The notes beneath the pieces were generated by a model. The model had not been told where the DNA came from. It was given only the letters and a program-made list of their open reading frames with translations, and did no database searches. From an uncultured Clostridia bacterium (lineage in GTDB: Bacteria; Bacillota; Clostridia; TANB77; CAG-508): a DNA stretch of 64,000 bases. The stretch spans positions 1 to 64,000 of the forward strand of contig CAKPDR010000008.1 in assembly GCA_934149075.1 (NCBI GenBank), in the 5' to 3' direction. Below, piece after piece: positions 42,642-51,272 of the stretch (within the stretch, counting starts at the first letter, position 1; each line of letters begins with the position of its first letter). Made by a program: the position numbers and the translations under genes.

Positions 42642-43133
42642 ATGGATAAAACCACAAGAAAAGCTGTAAGATGTTATTTAATAAAAGATAATAAAATAGT
42701 AGTTACAAAATATAAAACTGGAAATAAAAAAGAAGGATACTATGATATACCTGGCGGAAAAATAGAAAATGGAGAATTACCAGAACAAACAACTATTAGA
42801 GAAATGAGAGAAGAAACAGGAATTGAAATTAGAAATGTAAAGTATAGAGGAAATATGGTAGTTGAATATCCTAATAGAATATTTGATTTTGATGTATTTA
42901 TATGCAATGAATACAAAGGAGAGCCACAAGATTTTGAAGAAAACGAATCTTTATGGATAGATATTAATGAGCTGTTGCAAAAAGAGAAGATATTATCTAA
43001 TATAATAATATTAAACAAATTTTTTATTAAAGGATTACTAGATGAAAATACAAATTTTGATATGTATATTAAAGTAGATGAAGATGAAAATATATTAGAA
43101 AACAGATACTTATGTAAAAAAGTCCAACTATAA
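42642..43133 (+). CDS. Nudix hydrolase
   Basis: A 163-residue Nudix protein with a full box, GGKIENGELPEQTTIREMRE continuing ETGI. It is distinct in sequence from the preceding Nudix protein, so the pair is not a recent tandem duplication. The RBS GGGGG precedes the ATG. Together with the nucleotidase- and deaminase-like relics nearby it suggests a nucleotide-cleansing gene patch. Confidence 0.87.
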   Translation: MDKTTRKAVRCYLIKDNKIVVTKYKTGNKKEGYYDIPGGKIENGELPEQTTIREMREETGIEIRNVKYRGNMVVEYPNRIFDFDVFICNEYKGEPQDFEENESLWIDINELLQKEKILSNIIILNKFFIKGLLDENTNFDMYIKVDEDENILENRYLCKKVQL

Positions 43134-43239
43134 GAAAGTCAAGGCATTTTGAAATTTAAATATATAGTGCCAACAGGTATTACAATAGTATTAAAATTAG
43201 ATTATTAAATTATGAGTAAATATAAAAGAAGGTGTGTTT

Positions 43240-44343
43240 ATGTTAAAAGACTTATGTTTTGAAGTAATACAGACTTGCCCTAATAACTGTAAGTTCTGCT
43301 CGTCAAACTCATCAAAAGACAAAAAAACAATAATATCATTAGAATATTTTAAAAAAACAGTTATGTATTTTGTAAATCGAGGAGGAATTGAAGAAATTTC
43401 AATTTCAGGTGGAGAACCATTTTTACACCCAGATTTATTTGAAATGATAAAGTTTTGCAAAGATAATGGGGTAAGAACTGTTGTATTTACAAGTGGAATA
43501 AAGAGAGCACCAGCATTAACAGTAGAAATAAAAGAATACATAAAAAACAAATGCAATCAAGATTTACAAGAAATTGAAGAACATGAACCATGGAATGAAA
43601 GATTAAAAAGAAATGTTAAAAACTACTATGAAAGGATGTTAAATTCAGGAGTATTTACATCAATAACAAGACAGGAATTAGAAAAAATGAAAGAATTAGG
43701 AGTAGATAAAATTGTATTTGATTGGCAGGCCTTAGACGAAAGTATTGATAATGAGTTGATGGGAAGAAAAGCATTAAATATATATTTAATGGAGTCATTA
43801 ATTAGGGCAAGTAGTGTAGGATTAAATGTAGATGTCCATTTTATTCCAATGAAACCTAATTACAAGCAATTTCCGGATATAATAGAATGTTTAAAAATGG
43901 CTAAAATAAAAAATATAAGTATTCTAAATTTTGTACCACAAGGTAGAGGATTGGAAAACAAACAGGAATTAATGCTAAGTGAGACAGAACTAAGAGAATT
44001 TGAAAAAATAATAAACAAAGAAAAAGAACATTATAGTGGTAACATTAGAATAGGGATTCCACTAAATGGAAGAATATCACATTTATGCACAGCAGGAACT
44101 GAAAAATTAGATATAAAATATGATGGAACAATACTACCTTGTCCAGCTTTTAAAGAAATGAATGTTGAAACAATGGAAAAATATGGTATAAAATTGCATA
44201 GTATATATGAGGATTTGGAAAAAGTAGTTATATATGGAGGAAAGAGAAAGTCACCACTATGTAAGCAAGTATATGGATTTAGTGGGCAATTGACAGAAAA
44301 AGAAGATAAAGAATGGAGAACAGAATATGGCAGAACAAAATGA
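43240..44343 (+). CDS. Radical SAM protein, unknown substrate
   Basis: A 367-residue radical SAM enzyme. The cluster motif CPNNCKFC sits near residue 13, followed by ISISGGEPFLHPDLFEMIKF (GGE SAM-binding motif). A C-terminal CTAG...CPAF...C arrangement (LCTAGTEKLDIKYDGTILPCPAF and SPLC) looks like a partial SPASM/twitch auxiliary-cluster region. ATG 43240 has AGAAGG 7 nt upstream. An insert of about 60 residues (PALTVEIKEYIKNKC onward) is atypical. It overlaps the next gene by 17 bp, so the two products are probably partners. Confidence 0.8.
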   Translation: MLKDLCFEVIQTCPNNCKFCSSNSSKDKKTIISLEYFKKTVMYFVNRGGIEEISISGGEPFLHPDLFEMIKFCKDNGVRTVVFTSGIKRAPALTVEIKEYIKNKCNQDLQEIEEHEPWNERLKRNVKNYYERMLNSGVFTSITRQELEKMKELGVDKIVFDWQALDESIDNELMGRKALNIYLMESLIRASSVGLNVDVHFIPMKPNYKQFPDIIECLKMAKIKNISILNFVPQGRGLENKQELMLSETELREFEKIINKEKEHYSGNIRIGIPLNGRISHLCTAGTEKLDIKYDGTILPCPAFKEMNVETMEKYGIKLHSIYEDLEKVVIYGGKRKSPLCKQVYGFSGQLTEKEDKEWRTEYGRTK

Positions 44344-45694
44344 TGTAGAAGAAATAATCAAATTAATTAATAAAGGTTTTGATATAGAATTGATAGCATT
44401 TGAGTTAGACATACCTATAGAAAGAATAAAACAGTATGAATTAGAAGCAGAAAAAAGAAAAAATCAAGCAAAAGGTGTAAAAAAATATCAAGCAAAAGAA
44501 ATAATTTATAACGAAAATAAAAGGGCTCATTCAAGAATGCAACAAATGAGAGAAAAGTATCAGACATTATTGGGGAAAGAGGACATAAAAGAAGAGATAA
44601 AAGAAAGTTTGTTGATTAAAGATGAAGAATTTGTAAAAAAAATAATCATGGAAATTGAGAGTAAAATAGAAGAAATTAAACAGGCATCAGAAAAAGATAC
44701 AAAAAATAGAGTAAATTGTATATTAAAAAATTTAAAAAAAATTCAAAATTATCAATTAAATACTGAACAAGCACGAGAGTTACAGACATTATTAGAAAAA
44801 TATGAGTTAAATAATCTGAAATTTAAAGGATTAGAAAAAAATGCAGGATATATAAAGTTAAGTAAGAAAATTGCTATTAAAAAGTTAGCGGAAACAATTG
44901 ATAGAGCACAAGCTCAAACAGAAGAAATAGAAGAATTAAAAAGATTAGATAAAATGCTTAATGTAGATACAACAAGAGATACTGCTATGAATGTAAAAAC
45001 AGTAAAAGATAAAATTAGAAATAAAATTTTCAAAATCAAGCAACAAAAAGTCATTGATAGAGTAAGAAATGATATTCCTGCAGACATAGAACAAATAATA
45101 TGTGATATTTCTAGAGGAAAATTAGACATAAAACAAGCGAATGTAATTATTGATGTTGAGGCACAAAAAAGAGTAGAAGGAAAAATAAAAAATAAATTTA
45201 CATTGACAAAAGAACAAGAAAGAAGACAAATTCTAATTCAAATAAAAAAACTATTGGCAGATAATGCAGAAAAATATTATATAGAAAAACCGGATACAGC
45301 AATTCAACAAATACAAGAATTGTGTGGAGGAGAATTAGAACAAGCAATAAGGACTATTGTAAAGAATTTAATATCAAAAAAAGATTTTGAAAGAGCAAAA
45401 AAAATTTGTGAAAAGTATTCAAGTAAAGAACAGGATGAAACTATTGCATCATATGTAAGATCGCTGAAAAAAGAAATAAGAAATGCTGAAATTGCTGATA
45501 TGGTACTAAAAGGAATAAATATGAACGGAACAGAAACAGAAGAAAAAAGATTTTTGGAAATGATTGAAAAAGGTCTACGTGCTGGAAATATAAAGCCTAA
45601 TTCTATAATATTAGGAAAAAGCAAAAATGGATTTAAAAATATATCGTTAGAAGACATATGGATGGATGAAGAAAAAGAGAGTCCAAATAGATAA
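44327..45694 (+). CDS. Helical/coiled-coil protein coupled to the radical SAM gene
   Basis: A 455-residue, highly charged, almost wholly helical protein without membrane segments. The N-terminus (EEIIKLINKGFDIELIAFEL, then DIPIERIKQYELEAEK) looks like a small helix-turn-helix module. The remainder consists of repeated helical pairs rich in Lys, Glu and Ile. Family is not recognised. It begins inside the radical SAM gene, which argues for a shared function. Confidence 0.6.
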   Translation: MAEQNDVEEIIKLINKGFDIELIAFELDIPIERIKQYELEAEKRKNQAKGVKKYQAKEIIYNENKRAHSRMQQMREKYQTLLGKEDIKEEIKESLLIKDEEFVKKIIMEIESKIEEIKQASEKDTKNRVNCILKNLKKIQNYQLNTEQARELQTLLEKYELNNLKFKGLEKNAGYIKLSKKIAIKKLAETIDRAQAQTEEIEELKRLDKMLNVDTTRDTAMNVKTVKDKIRNKIFKIKQQKVIDRVRNDIPADIEQIICDISRGKLDIKQANVIIDVEAQKRVEGKIKNKFTLTKEQERRQILIQIKKLLADNAEKYYIEKPDTAIQQIQELCGGELEQAIRTIVKNLISKKDFERAKKICEKYSSKEQDETIASYVRSLKKEIRNAEIADMVLKGINMNGTETEEKRFLEMIEKGLRAGNIKPNSIILGKSKNGFKNISLEDIWMDEEKESPNR

Positions 45695-45763
45695 ATATTT
45701 ATTATATTTTAAATAGCATCATAACCGCTTATTAGGAAATTTAAGAAAATTTTACCAAAAATA

Positions 45764-45792
45764 TTGCAAAAAAACATGATTAATAGTATAAT
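45764..45792 (+). promoter_or_regulatory. Promoter of the processive glycosyltransferase gene
   Basis: TTGCAA (45764-45769), 17 bp, TATAAT (45787-45792); a near-consensus SigA promoter 44 bp before the ATG. Confidence 0.8.
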
Positions 45793-45835
45793 ATAAAAGG
45801 TAAAAAAATATAATAAAATAAAAGAGAGGTAAGAA

Positions 45836-47083
45836 ATGGAGTATTTGTATATACTAAAGCAAGTATTGGTTTATATTTTAACGGCATATTGGTGTTATCA
45901 AACTGTAATAAGTGTATGTTCACTAATAAAATTAAAAGATAAACCATATATAATAAACAAGAATCATAAATTTATGGCAATAATACCTGCACATAACGAA
46001 GAAACAGTAGTGAAAAATTTAATAGAAAGTTTAAAAAATCAGACATATGATAAAAATTTATATGATATATATGTAATTGCAGACAATTGCACTGATAGAA
46101 CAGCAAAAGTAGCAAGAGAAGCGGGAGCAATAGTATTAGAAAGATTTGATCCTGAGCACAAGACAAAAGGATATGCGTTACAATGGTTTTTAAAACAAAA
46201 AATTAAAGAAAATGCAGATTATGATGCATTCTTCGTATTTGATGCAGATAATATAGTAGACAAAGACTTTATTGTAAATATGAACAAAAAATTATGTCAA
46301 GGAGAAGATGTAGTTCAAGGATATAGAGATATCAAAAATCCAACAGACAACTGGATAACAGCAGGGTATGCATTATTTTACTGGACAATGCACAGAATGT
46401 ATCATTTAGCAAGATACAACATAGGATTATCACCATTATTAAATGGAACAGGATTTATGGTAAAATTTGATGTAGTAAAACCAAATGGCTGGGAAACAGA
46501 AACATTAACAGAAGATATTGAATTTTCGTTAAAAAGAATAATAAAAGGAAAGAAACTAGGTTGGGCAACAGACGCAATAGTATATGATGAACAACCAACA
46601 TCATTTAAACAATCATGGTCACAAAGAAGTAGATGGACAGTTGGACATATGCAATGTATAAAAAAATATACAGGAGAATTATTCCAAAGTGTAAAAAAAT
46701 ACAAAACATTAATGAATTTTGATGGTTTCTTATATATAGTTGGAACAACTCCAATGTTAATAATATCCATGATATTATTGCTAATTAATTGTACAATGTA
46801 TGTTACACAATCAATGACGAATTTAGAATTGGCAGTTAATATATTAAGATATTTAATACCAACATTATTATTACCAATAGGAACAGCAATACTTGCAATG
46901 CTTTTGGACAAAAAGCCTATTAAGCCAATGATAAAAGGATTAATATGTTATCCAGCATTCATGGGAACATGGATAATAATTAATGTAAAATGTTTATTTA
47001 AAAGAGAAACAACGTGGGAAAAAATTGAACATGTTAGAGATATAAAGATTGCAGAAGTTAAAGAGGTGCCAGAGAAAATTTAA
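45836..47083 (+). CDS. Membrane GT2 glycosyltransferase, processive (BcsA/HAS/NodC type)
   Basis: A 415-residue protein: one N-terminal membrane helix, a GT-A domain with IPAHNEETVVKNL, IADNCTDRTA, the DAD motif, TLTEDIEFS (catalytic D) and QRSRW (QxxRW), and three or four C-terminal membrane helices. The TED and QRxRW motifs mark processive beta-glycan synthases. The product sugar polymer is unknown. It has its own promoter and terminator-like hairpin, so it is not part of the main polysaccharide operon. Confidence 0.88.
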   Translation: MEYLYILKQVLVYILTAYWCYQTVISVCSLIKLKDKPYIINKNHKFMAIIPAHNEETVVKNLIESLKNQTYDKNLYDIYVIADNCTDRTAKVAREAGAIVLERFDPEHKTKGYALQWFLKQKIKENADYDAFFVFDADNIVDKDFIVNMNKKLCQGEDVVQGYRDIKNPTDNWITAGYALFYWTMHRMYHLARYNIGLSPLLNGTGFMVKFDVVKPNGWETETLTEDIEFSLKRIIKGKKLGWATDAIVYDEQPTSFKQSWSQRSRWTVGHMQCIKKYTGELFQSVKKYKTLMNFDGFLYIVGTTPMLIISMILLLINCTMYVTQSMTNLELAVNILRYLIPTLLLPIGTAILAMLLDKKPIKPMIKGLICYPAFMGTWIIINVKCLFKRETTWEKIEHVRDIKIAEVKEVPEKI

Positions 47084-47093
47084 GCACCTACAA

Positions 47094-47121
47094 GATAAGG
47101 CACGACAATTCGTGCCTTATC
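47094..47121 (+). terminator. Hairpin after the processive glycosyltransferase gene
   Basis: GATAAGGCACG (47094-47104) pairs with CGTGCCTTATC (47111-47121) perfectly. The following TATTGGTAT is only a weak T-run, so some read-through to the next gene is likely. Confidence 0.65.
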
Positions 47122-47148
47122 TATTGGTATATTATAAGGAGAGAAAAA

Positions 47149-47988
47149 ATGTCATTTGAAAAAATAAAAGTATATGCATTTGTAGGACCATCTGGAACAG
47201 GAAAAAGTTATAGAGCACAAATGGTTGCAAGCGAAAAAAATATACACTTTATAATAGATGATGGTTTATTAATAAAAGACAATGAAATTATAGCTGGTGC
47301 ATCAGCTAAAAAAGCACCAACAAAAATAGAAACAGTAAAACATGCATTATTCTATGCAGAAGAAGAAAAAAAGCCGATAGAAAAAGCGTTAAAAAAATAC
47401 AGACCTGATAAAATTTTGATATTAGGAACATCAGATGGAATGGTACAAAAAATAGCAGCAAATTTAGGATTACCAGAAGTATCTGAAACAACATATATAA
47501 ATGAAGTTGCAACAGAAGAAGAGATGCAAACAGCAAGACATATACGCGTAACAGAAGGTAAACATGTAATACCGGTACCAACATTTGAATTAAAAAAAGA
47601 TTTTTCAGGATATTTGTTAGATCCACTTCAGATATTTAAATCTAAAGGTGCAGGACAAAAACCATATATATCAGAAAAAACTATTATAAGACCAACGTTT
47701 AGTTATTTAGGAAAGTTCACTATTTCAGATACAGTATTTAGACAAATAGTTGAATATTTAGCAGAAAGAATGCAGTCAATATACAGAGTTGTAAGAACAA
47801 GAGCAACAAGTACAGTAGCAGGACCGAGTATATATATGGAAGTAATTGTAATGTATGGGTACAACATACAGGAAGTTTTGAAGGAATTTAAGGAAAAGGC
47901 TAGAAAAGAAATAGAAAACCTAACTGCAATGAATGTTGTTTCTATGGATGTTGTAGCTAAAAGTGTTCATATTCCGGATAAAAACTAA
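47149..47988 (+). CDS. P-loop ATPase domain fused to an Asp23/Gls24-like domain
   Basis: A 279-residue protein. The N-terminal third has a Walker A motif, FVGPSGTGKSYRAQM (residues 11-25), followed by IIDDG and KILILGTSDGMVQKIA. From about residue 178 the sequence GKFTISDTVFRQIVEYLAE, VYRVVRTRA-like (here IYRVVRTRATS), YMEVIVMYGYNIQEVLKEF and AMNVVSMDVVAKSVHI is the Asp23/Gls24 (YloU) fold linked to envelope stress. AGGAG precedes the ATG. The gene is 19 bp upstream of plsC, implying a membrane or envelope role. Confidence 0.75.
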   Translation: MSFEKIKVYAFVGPSGTGKSYRAQMVASEKNIHFIIDDGLLIKDNEIIAGASAKKAPTKIETVKHALFYAEEEKKPIEKALKKYRPDKILILGTSDGMVQKIAANLGLPEVSETTYINEVATEEEMQTARHIRVTEGKHVIPVPTFELKKDFSGYLLDPLQIFKSKGAGQKPYISEKTIIRPTFSYLGKFTISDTVFRQIVEYLAERMQSIYRVVRTRATSTVAGPSIYMEVIVMYGYNIQEVLKEFKEKARKEIENLTAMNVVSMDVVAKSVHIPDKN

Positions 47989-48007
47989 AAATAGAAAGAG
48001 GTAACAA

Positions 48008-48595
48008 ATGAATATATTTAAACAAATAATAAGAGTAATAGTTAGGAATGCAATTCGTTTATATTTTATAGTAGTACATAGAGTAAAAGTAATAGGAACA
48101 GAAAACATTCCAAAAGACAAAAAAGAACCACTAATATATTGTGGAAATCATAGAACATATAATGATCCACCGTTAATGGTGGTAACAGCTAAAAGACATG
48201 TAAGATTCTTGGCAAAAGAAGAACTACGTAAAAATCCATTTTTTGCATTTTTAGGAGTAGTATTTGATGGAATATATGTAAAAAGAGATTCAAAAGATAT
48301 ATCAGCATTAAAAACAACATTAAAAGCATTGAAAAATGGAGAAAGTATAGCACTATTTCCAGAAGGAACTAGAAATGGCGTAGAAAAAGGAGAAAAAACA
48401 AAAGATGGTGCAGCATTTTTTGCTGTAAAAACAGGAGCAAGAGTTATTCCAGTAGGAATAACAGGAGGAGAAAAACCATTTGATAAAATGACAATAAGAT
48501 ACGGAGAACCAATGGACTTTAGTAATAGAAGTAAAGACGAATTAGATGAAATAACAGAAGAAATAATGGAAAAAATATTAGAATTAGCAAAATAA
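48008..48595 (+). CDS. plsC: 1-acyl-sn-glycerol-3-phosphate acyltransferase
   Basis: A 195-residue PlsC-family acyltransferase with the catalytic NHRTYND (HX4D) motif, DGIYVKRDS, FPEGTRNG and the VIPVGITG strand. It makes phosphatidic acid from lysophosphatidic acid at the membrane. RBS AGAGG is before the ATG. Length is typical for the short bacterial form. Confidence 0.92.
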   Translation: MNIFKQIIRVIVRNAIRLYFIVVHRVKVIGTENIPKDKKEPLIYCGNHRTYNDPPLMVVTAKRHVRFLAKEELRKNPFFAFLGVVFDGIYVKRDSKDISALKTTLKALKNGESIALFPEGTRNGVEKGEKTKDGAAFFAVKTGARVIPVGITGGEKPFDKMTIRYGEPMDFSNRSKDELDEITEEIMEKILELAK

Positions 48596-48615
48596 AAAAA
48601 GGGAGAGAAAAGAAA

Positions 48616-50436
48616 ATGAATAATCAAAAAATAAGAAATATAGCAATAATTGCACACGTAGATCACGGAAAAACAACATTAGTAGATGCTTTGTTAAGAC
48701 AAAGCCATGTATTTAGAGAAAATGAACAAGTAGCAGAAAGAGTAATGGACTCAAATGACCAAGAAAAAGAAAGAGGAATAACAATATTAGCTAAAAATAC
48801 AGCAGTAATGTTTAATGGAATAAAAATCAACATAGTTGATACACCTGGACATGCTGATTTTGGTGGAGAAGTAGAAAGGGTATTAAAGACAGTTGATGGA
48901 GTACTTTTACTAGTAGATGCATTTGAAGGAGCAATGCCACAAACAAGAGAAGTATTAAAAAAATCATTAGCAATGAATTTAAAACCAATTGTAGTAATAA
49001 ACAAAATAGATAGACCTGGAGCAGAACCACAAAAAGTATTAGATCAAGTAATGGAATTATTTATAGAACTAGATGCAAATGACGATCAATTAGAATTTCC
49101 GGTAGTATATGCATCAGCAAAAAATGGAACAGCAAAATTAGATTTAAATGATCCAGATGGAGATTTAACATGTCTATTTGAAACAATAATAAATACAATA
49201 AAAGCACCAGATTGTGATGAAGAAGGACCAGCTCAAATGTTAGTATCTAACATTGATTATGATGACTACGTTGGAAGAATAGCTATCGGAAGACTAGAAA
49301 GAGGAACAATAAAGGTTGGAATGCCTGTATCTATTTGTGAAAAAGAGGACAAGGTTTCACAAGGAAGGATTGCAAAAGTATATACACATATGGGATTAAA
49401 GAAAGTTGAAGTAGAAGAAGTATCAGCAGGAGACATAATAGAAATATCAGGAATACCAAATATTCATATTGGTGATACAATATGTGATTTCAATAATCCT
49501 GAAAAAATACCATTTGTAGACATTGATGAACCAACAGTATCTATGACATTCAGTGTAAATAATGGTCCATTTGCAGGAAGAGAAGGACAATTTATAACAT
49601 CAAGACATCTAAGAGACAGATTATTTAAAGAATTAGACAGAAATGTAAGTTTAAGAGTTGAAGAAACAGCATCACCTGACTCATTTATAGTATCAGGAAG
49701 AGGAGAATTACATCTATCAGTATTAATTGAAACAATGAGAAGAGAAGGATATGAACTATTAGTATCAAGACCAAAAGTAATCATAAAAGAAATAGATGGT
49801 GTAAAATGTGAACCAATCGAAAGATTAGTTGTAAATATACCAGATGAATCAGTAGGTACAGTAATTGAAAAATTAGGAAGAAGAAAAGGCGAAATGGTAA
49901 ACATGGAACCAGCAGAAGCAGGACACACAAAAATAGAATTTAGAATTCCTGCAAGAGGATTAATAGGATATAGAACAGAGTTCCTTACAGATACAAAAGG
50001 TGAAGGAATTATGAACAGTATATTTGATTCATATGAACCATTCAAAGGAGAAGTTATAGCACGTGTTAGAGGAACAATAGTTGCATTTGAAAATGGAACA
50101 TCAATAACATATGGTTTATATAACGCACAAGATAAAGGTGAATTATTCATAGGACCTGGTGTAGATGTATATGAGGGAATGATTGTTGGATTAAACTCAA
50201 GAAGTGAAGATTTAGCAGTAAACGTATGTAAAGAAAAACATTTAACAAATACTAGAGCTTCAGGTTCAGATGATGCACTAAGATTAGTACCACCAATTCA
50301 AATGTCACTTGAAAAAGCTATAGAGTTTATTCAAGATGACGAATTAGTAGAAGTTACACCAAAATCAATTAGATTAAGAAAGAAAATTTTAGATAATAAA
50401 GAAAGAGAAAGAGCAGCAAGAAATGCAAATAAATAA
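48616..50436 (+). CDS. typA: Translational GTPase TypA/BipA
   Basis: A 606-residue translational GTPase with IAHVDHGKTTLVDALL (G1), DSNDQEKERGITI (G2), DTPGHADFGGEVER (G3) and NKIDRPGA (G4), then domains II, III, V and the TypA-specific C-terminal region with EFLTDTKGEGIMN. TypA binds the ribosome under stress and helps 50S assembly. Full length is as expected. RBS GGGAGAG is before the ATG. The plsC-typA order gives a possible three-gene unit with the upstream P-loop gene. Confidence 0.96.
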   Translation: MNNQKIRNIAIIAHVDHGKTTLVDALLRQSHVFRENEQVAERVMDSNDQEKERGITILAKNTAVMFNGIKINIVDTPGHADFGGEVERVLKTVDGVLLLVDAFEGAMPQTREVLKKSLAMNLKPIVVINKIDRPGAEPQKVLDQVMELFIELDANDDQLEFPVVYASAKNGTAKLDLNDPDGDLTCLFETIINTIKAPDCDEEGPAQMLVSNIDYDDYVGRIAIGRLERGTIKVGMPVSICEKEDKVSQGRIAKVYTHMGLKKVEVEEVSAGDIIEISGIPNIHIGDTICDFNNPEKIPFVDIDEPTVSMTFSVNNGPFAGREGQFITSRHLRDRLFKELDRNVSLRVEETASPDSFIVSGRGELHLSVLIETMRREGYELLVSRPKVIIKEIDGVKCEPIERLVVNIPDESVGTVIEKLGRRKGEMVNMEPAEAGHTKIEFRIPARGLIGYRTEFLTDTKGEGIMNSIFDSYEPFKGEVIARVRGTIVAFENGTSITYGLYNAQDKGELFIGPGVDVYEGMIVGLNSRSEDLAVNVCKEKHLTNTRASGSDDALRLVPPIQMSLEKAIEFIQDDELVEVTPKSIRLRKKILDNKERERAARNANK

Positions 50437-50440
50437 TTTT

Positions 50441-50520
50441 ACCAGTGGGGACACCCATAAATGGTAAAAAAAATTACCAAAAGGGACACCCTTGTATTAG
50501 TGGGGTGTCTCTAATGGTAG
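50441..50520. repeat. Interspersed repeat, family A, three units
   Basis: ACCAGTGGGGACACCC (reverse orientation), ATGGTA...TTACC and GGGACACCC are followed by TAGTGGGGTGTCTC in forward orientation. The last two can pair as a hairpin. The array sits in the 96-bp gap after typA and probably serves as its terminator. Confidence 0.75.
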
Positions 50521-50532
50521 AAAGGGTTATAT

Positions 50533-51177
50533 ATGAACAAAGAAGAATTAAAAAAAATAAAACAAAAAGCATTAGAAGAACATATTCCAATAATCATGGA
50601 TGACACATTAGAAGTAGTAGATAAAATCTTAAAAGATATAAAACCTAAAAAAATATTAGAAATTGGTACAGCAGTGGGTTATTCTGCTATGTGTTTTTCA
50701 GAATATTTACAAGAAGGTGGAAAAATTGATACAATTGAAAGAGACGAAGAACGTATTGCAGAGGCTAAAATAAATATTGAAAAAGTTGGTGTTGCTGATA
50801 AGATAAATATATATGAAGGTGATGCTGTTGAGATTTTACCTACATTAAACGAAAAATATGATGTTGTTTTTATTGATGCAGCAAAAGGAAAATATCCTTT
50901 TTTCTTAAAGGAATCTTTAAGAATGATTAATCCTAATGGAATTATTTTAGCTGATAATATTCTATACAAAGGATATGTTATGAGTGATTATAATAAACAT
51001 AAACAACGTACAGCTGTAAGAAATTTAAGAGAATACATAAAAGAAGTTACAGAAAATCCTGATATTGAAACTGAAATTTTAGAAGTTGGAGACGGGTTAG
51101 CAATAAGCAAAATTAAGAACAATGGTAAAGAACAAAGTAATACAATTGATAATATTGATTCTTGTTCAGTTAAATAA
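50533..51177 (+). CDS. trmR: O-methyltransferase of the TrmR/YrrM family
   Basis: A 214-residue SAM-dependent class I methyltransferase: KILEIGTAVGYSAMCFSEYL (SAM loop), IDTIERDEER, VVFIDAAKGKYPFF and ILADNILYKGYV. TrmR methylates 5-hydroxyuridine in tRNA wobble positions to mo5U in Bacillus. The final 20 residues (KEQSNTIDNIDS) are an unusual low-complexity tail. AAAGGG precedes the ATG. Confidence 0.82.
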   Translation: MNKEELKKIKQKALEEHIPIIMDDTLEVVDKILKDIKPKKILEIGTAVGYSAMCFSEYLQEGGKIDTIERDEERIAEAKINIEKVGVADKINIYEGDAVEILPTLNEKYDVVFIDAAKGKYPFFLKESLRMINPNGIILADNILYKGYVMSDYNKHKQRTAVRNLREYIKEVTENPDIETEILEVGDGLAISKIKNNGKEQSNTIDNIDSCSVK

Positions 51178-51226
51178 AAAGCATACAGGACCAAAATAAA
51201 TTTATTTTGATTCTGCATGCTTTTTT
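51176..51226. terminator. Terminator after trmR
   Basis: AAAAAGCAT...CAG...CAAAATAAA pairs with ATTTTG...CTG...ATGCTTTTTT in an interrupted 20-bp stem, ending in six T. Confidence 0.8.
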
Positions 51227-51272
51227 ACTATTTAGCAGTTGATGCATTACAAATACACAAATATGCTATAAA

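Noticed and set aside
43240..45694. RiPP biosynthesis cluster
   Set aside because: No short precursor peptide, protease or exporter gene adjoins the radical SAM gene.
50441..50520. CRISPR array
   Set aside because: Units are short, vary in orientation and spacing, and no cas genes are present.
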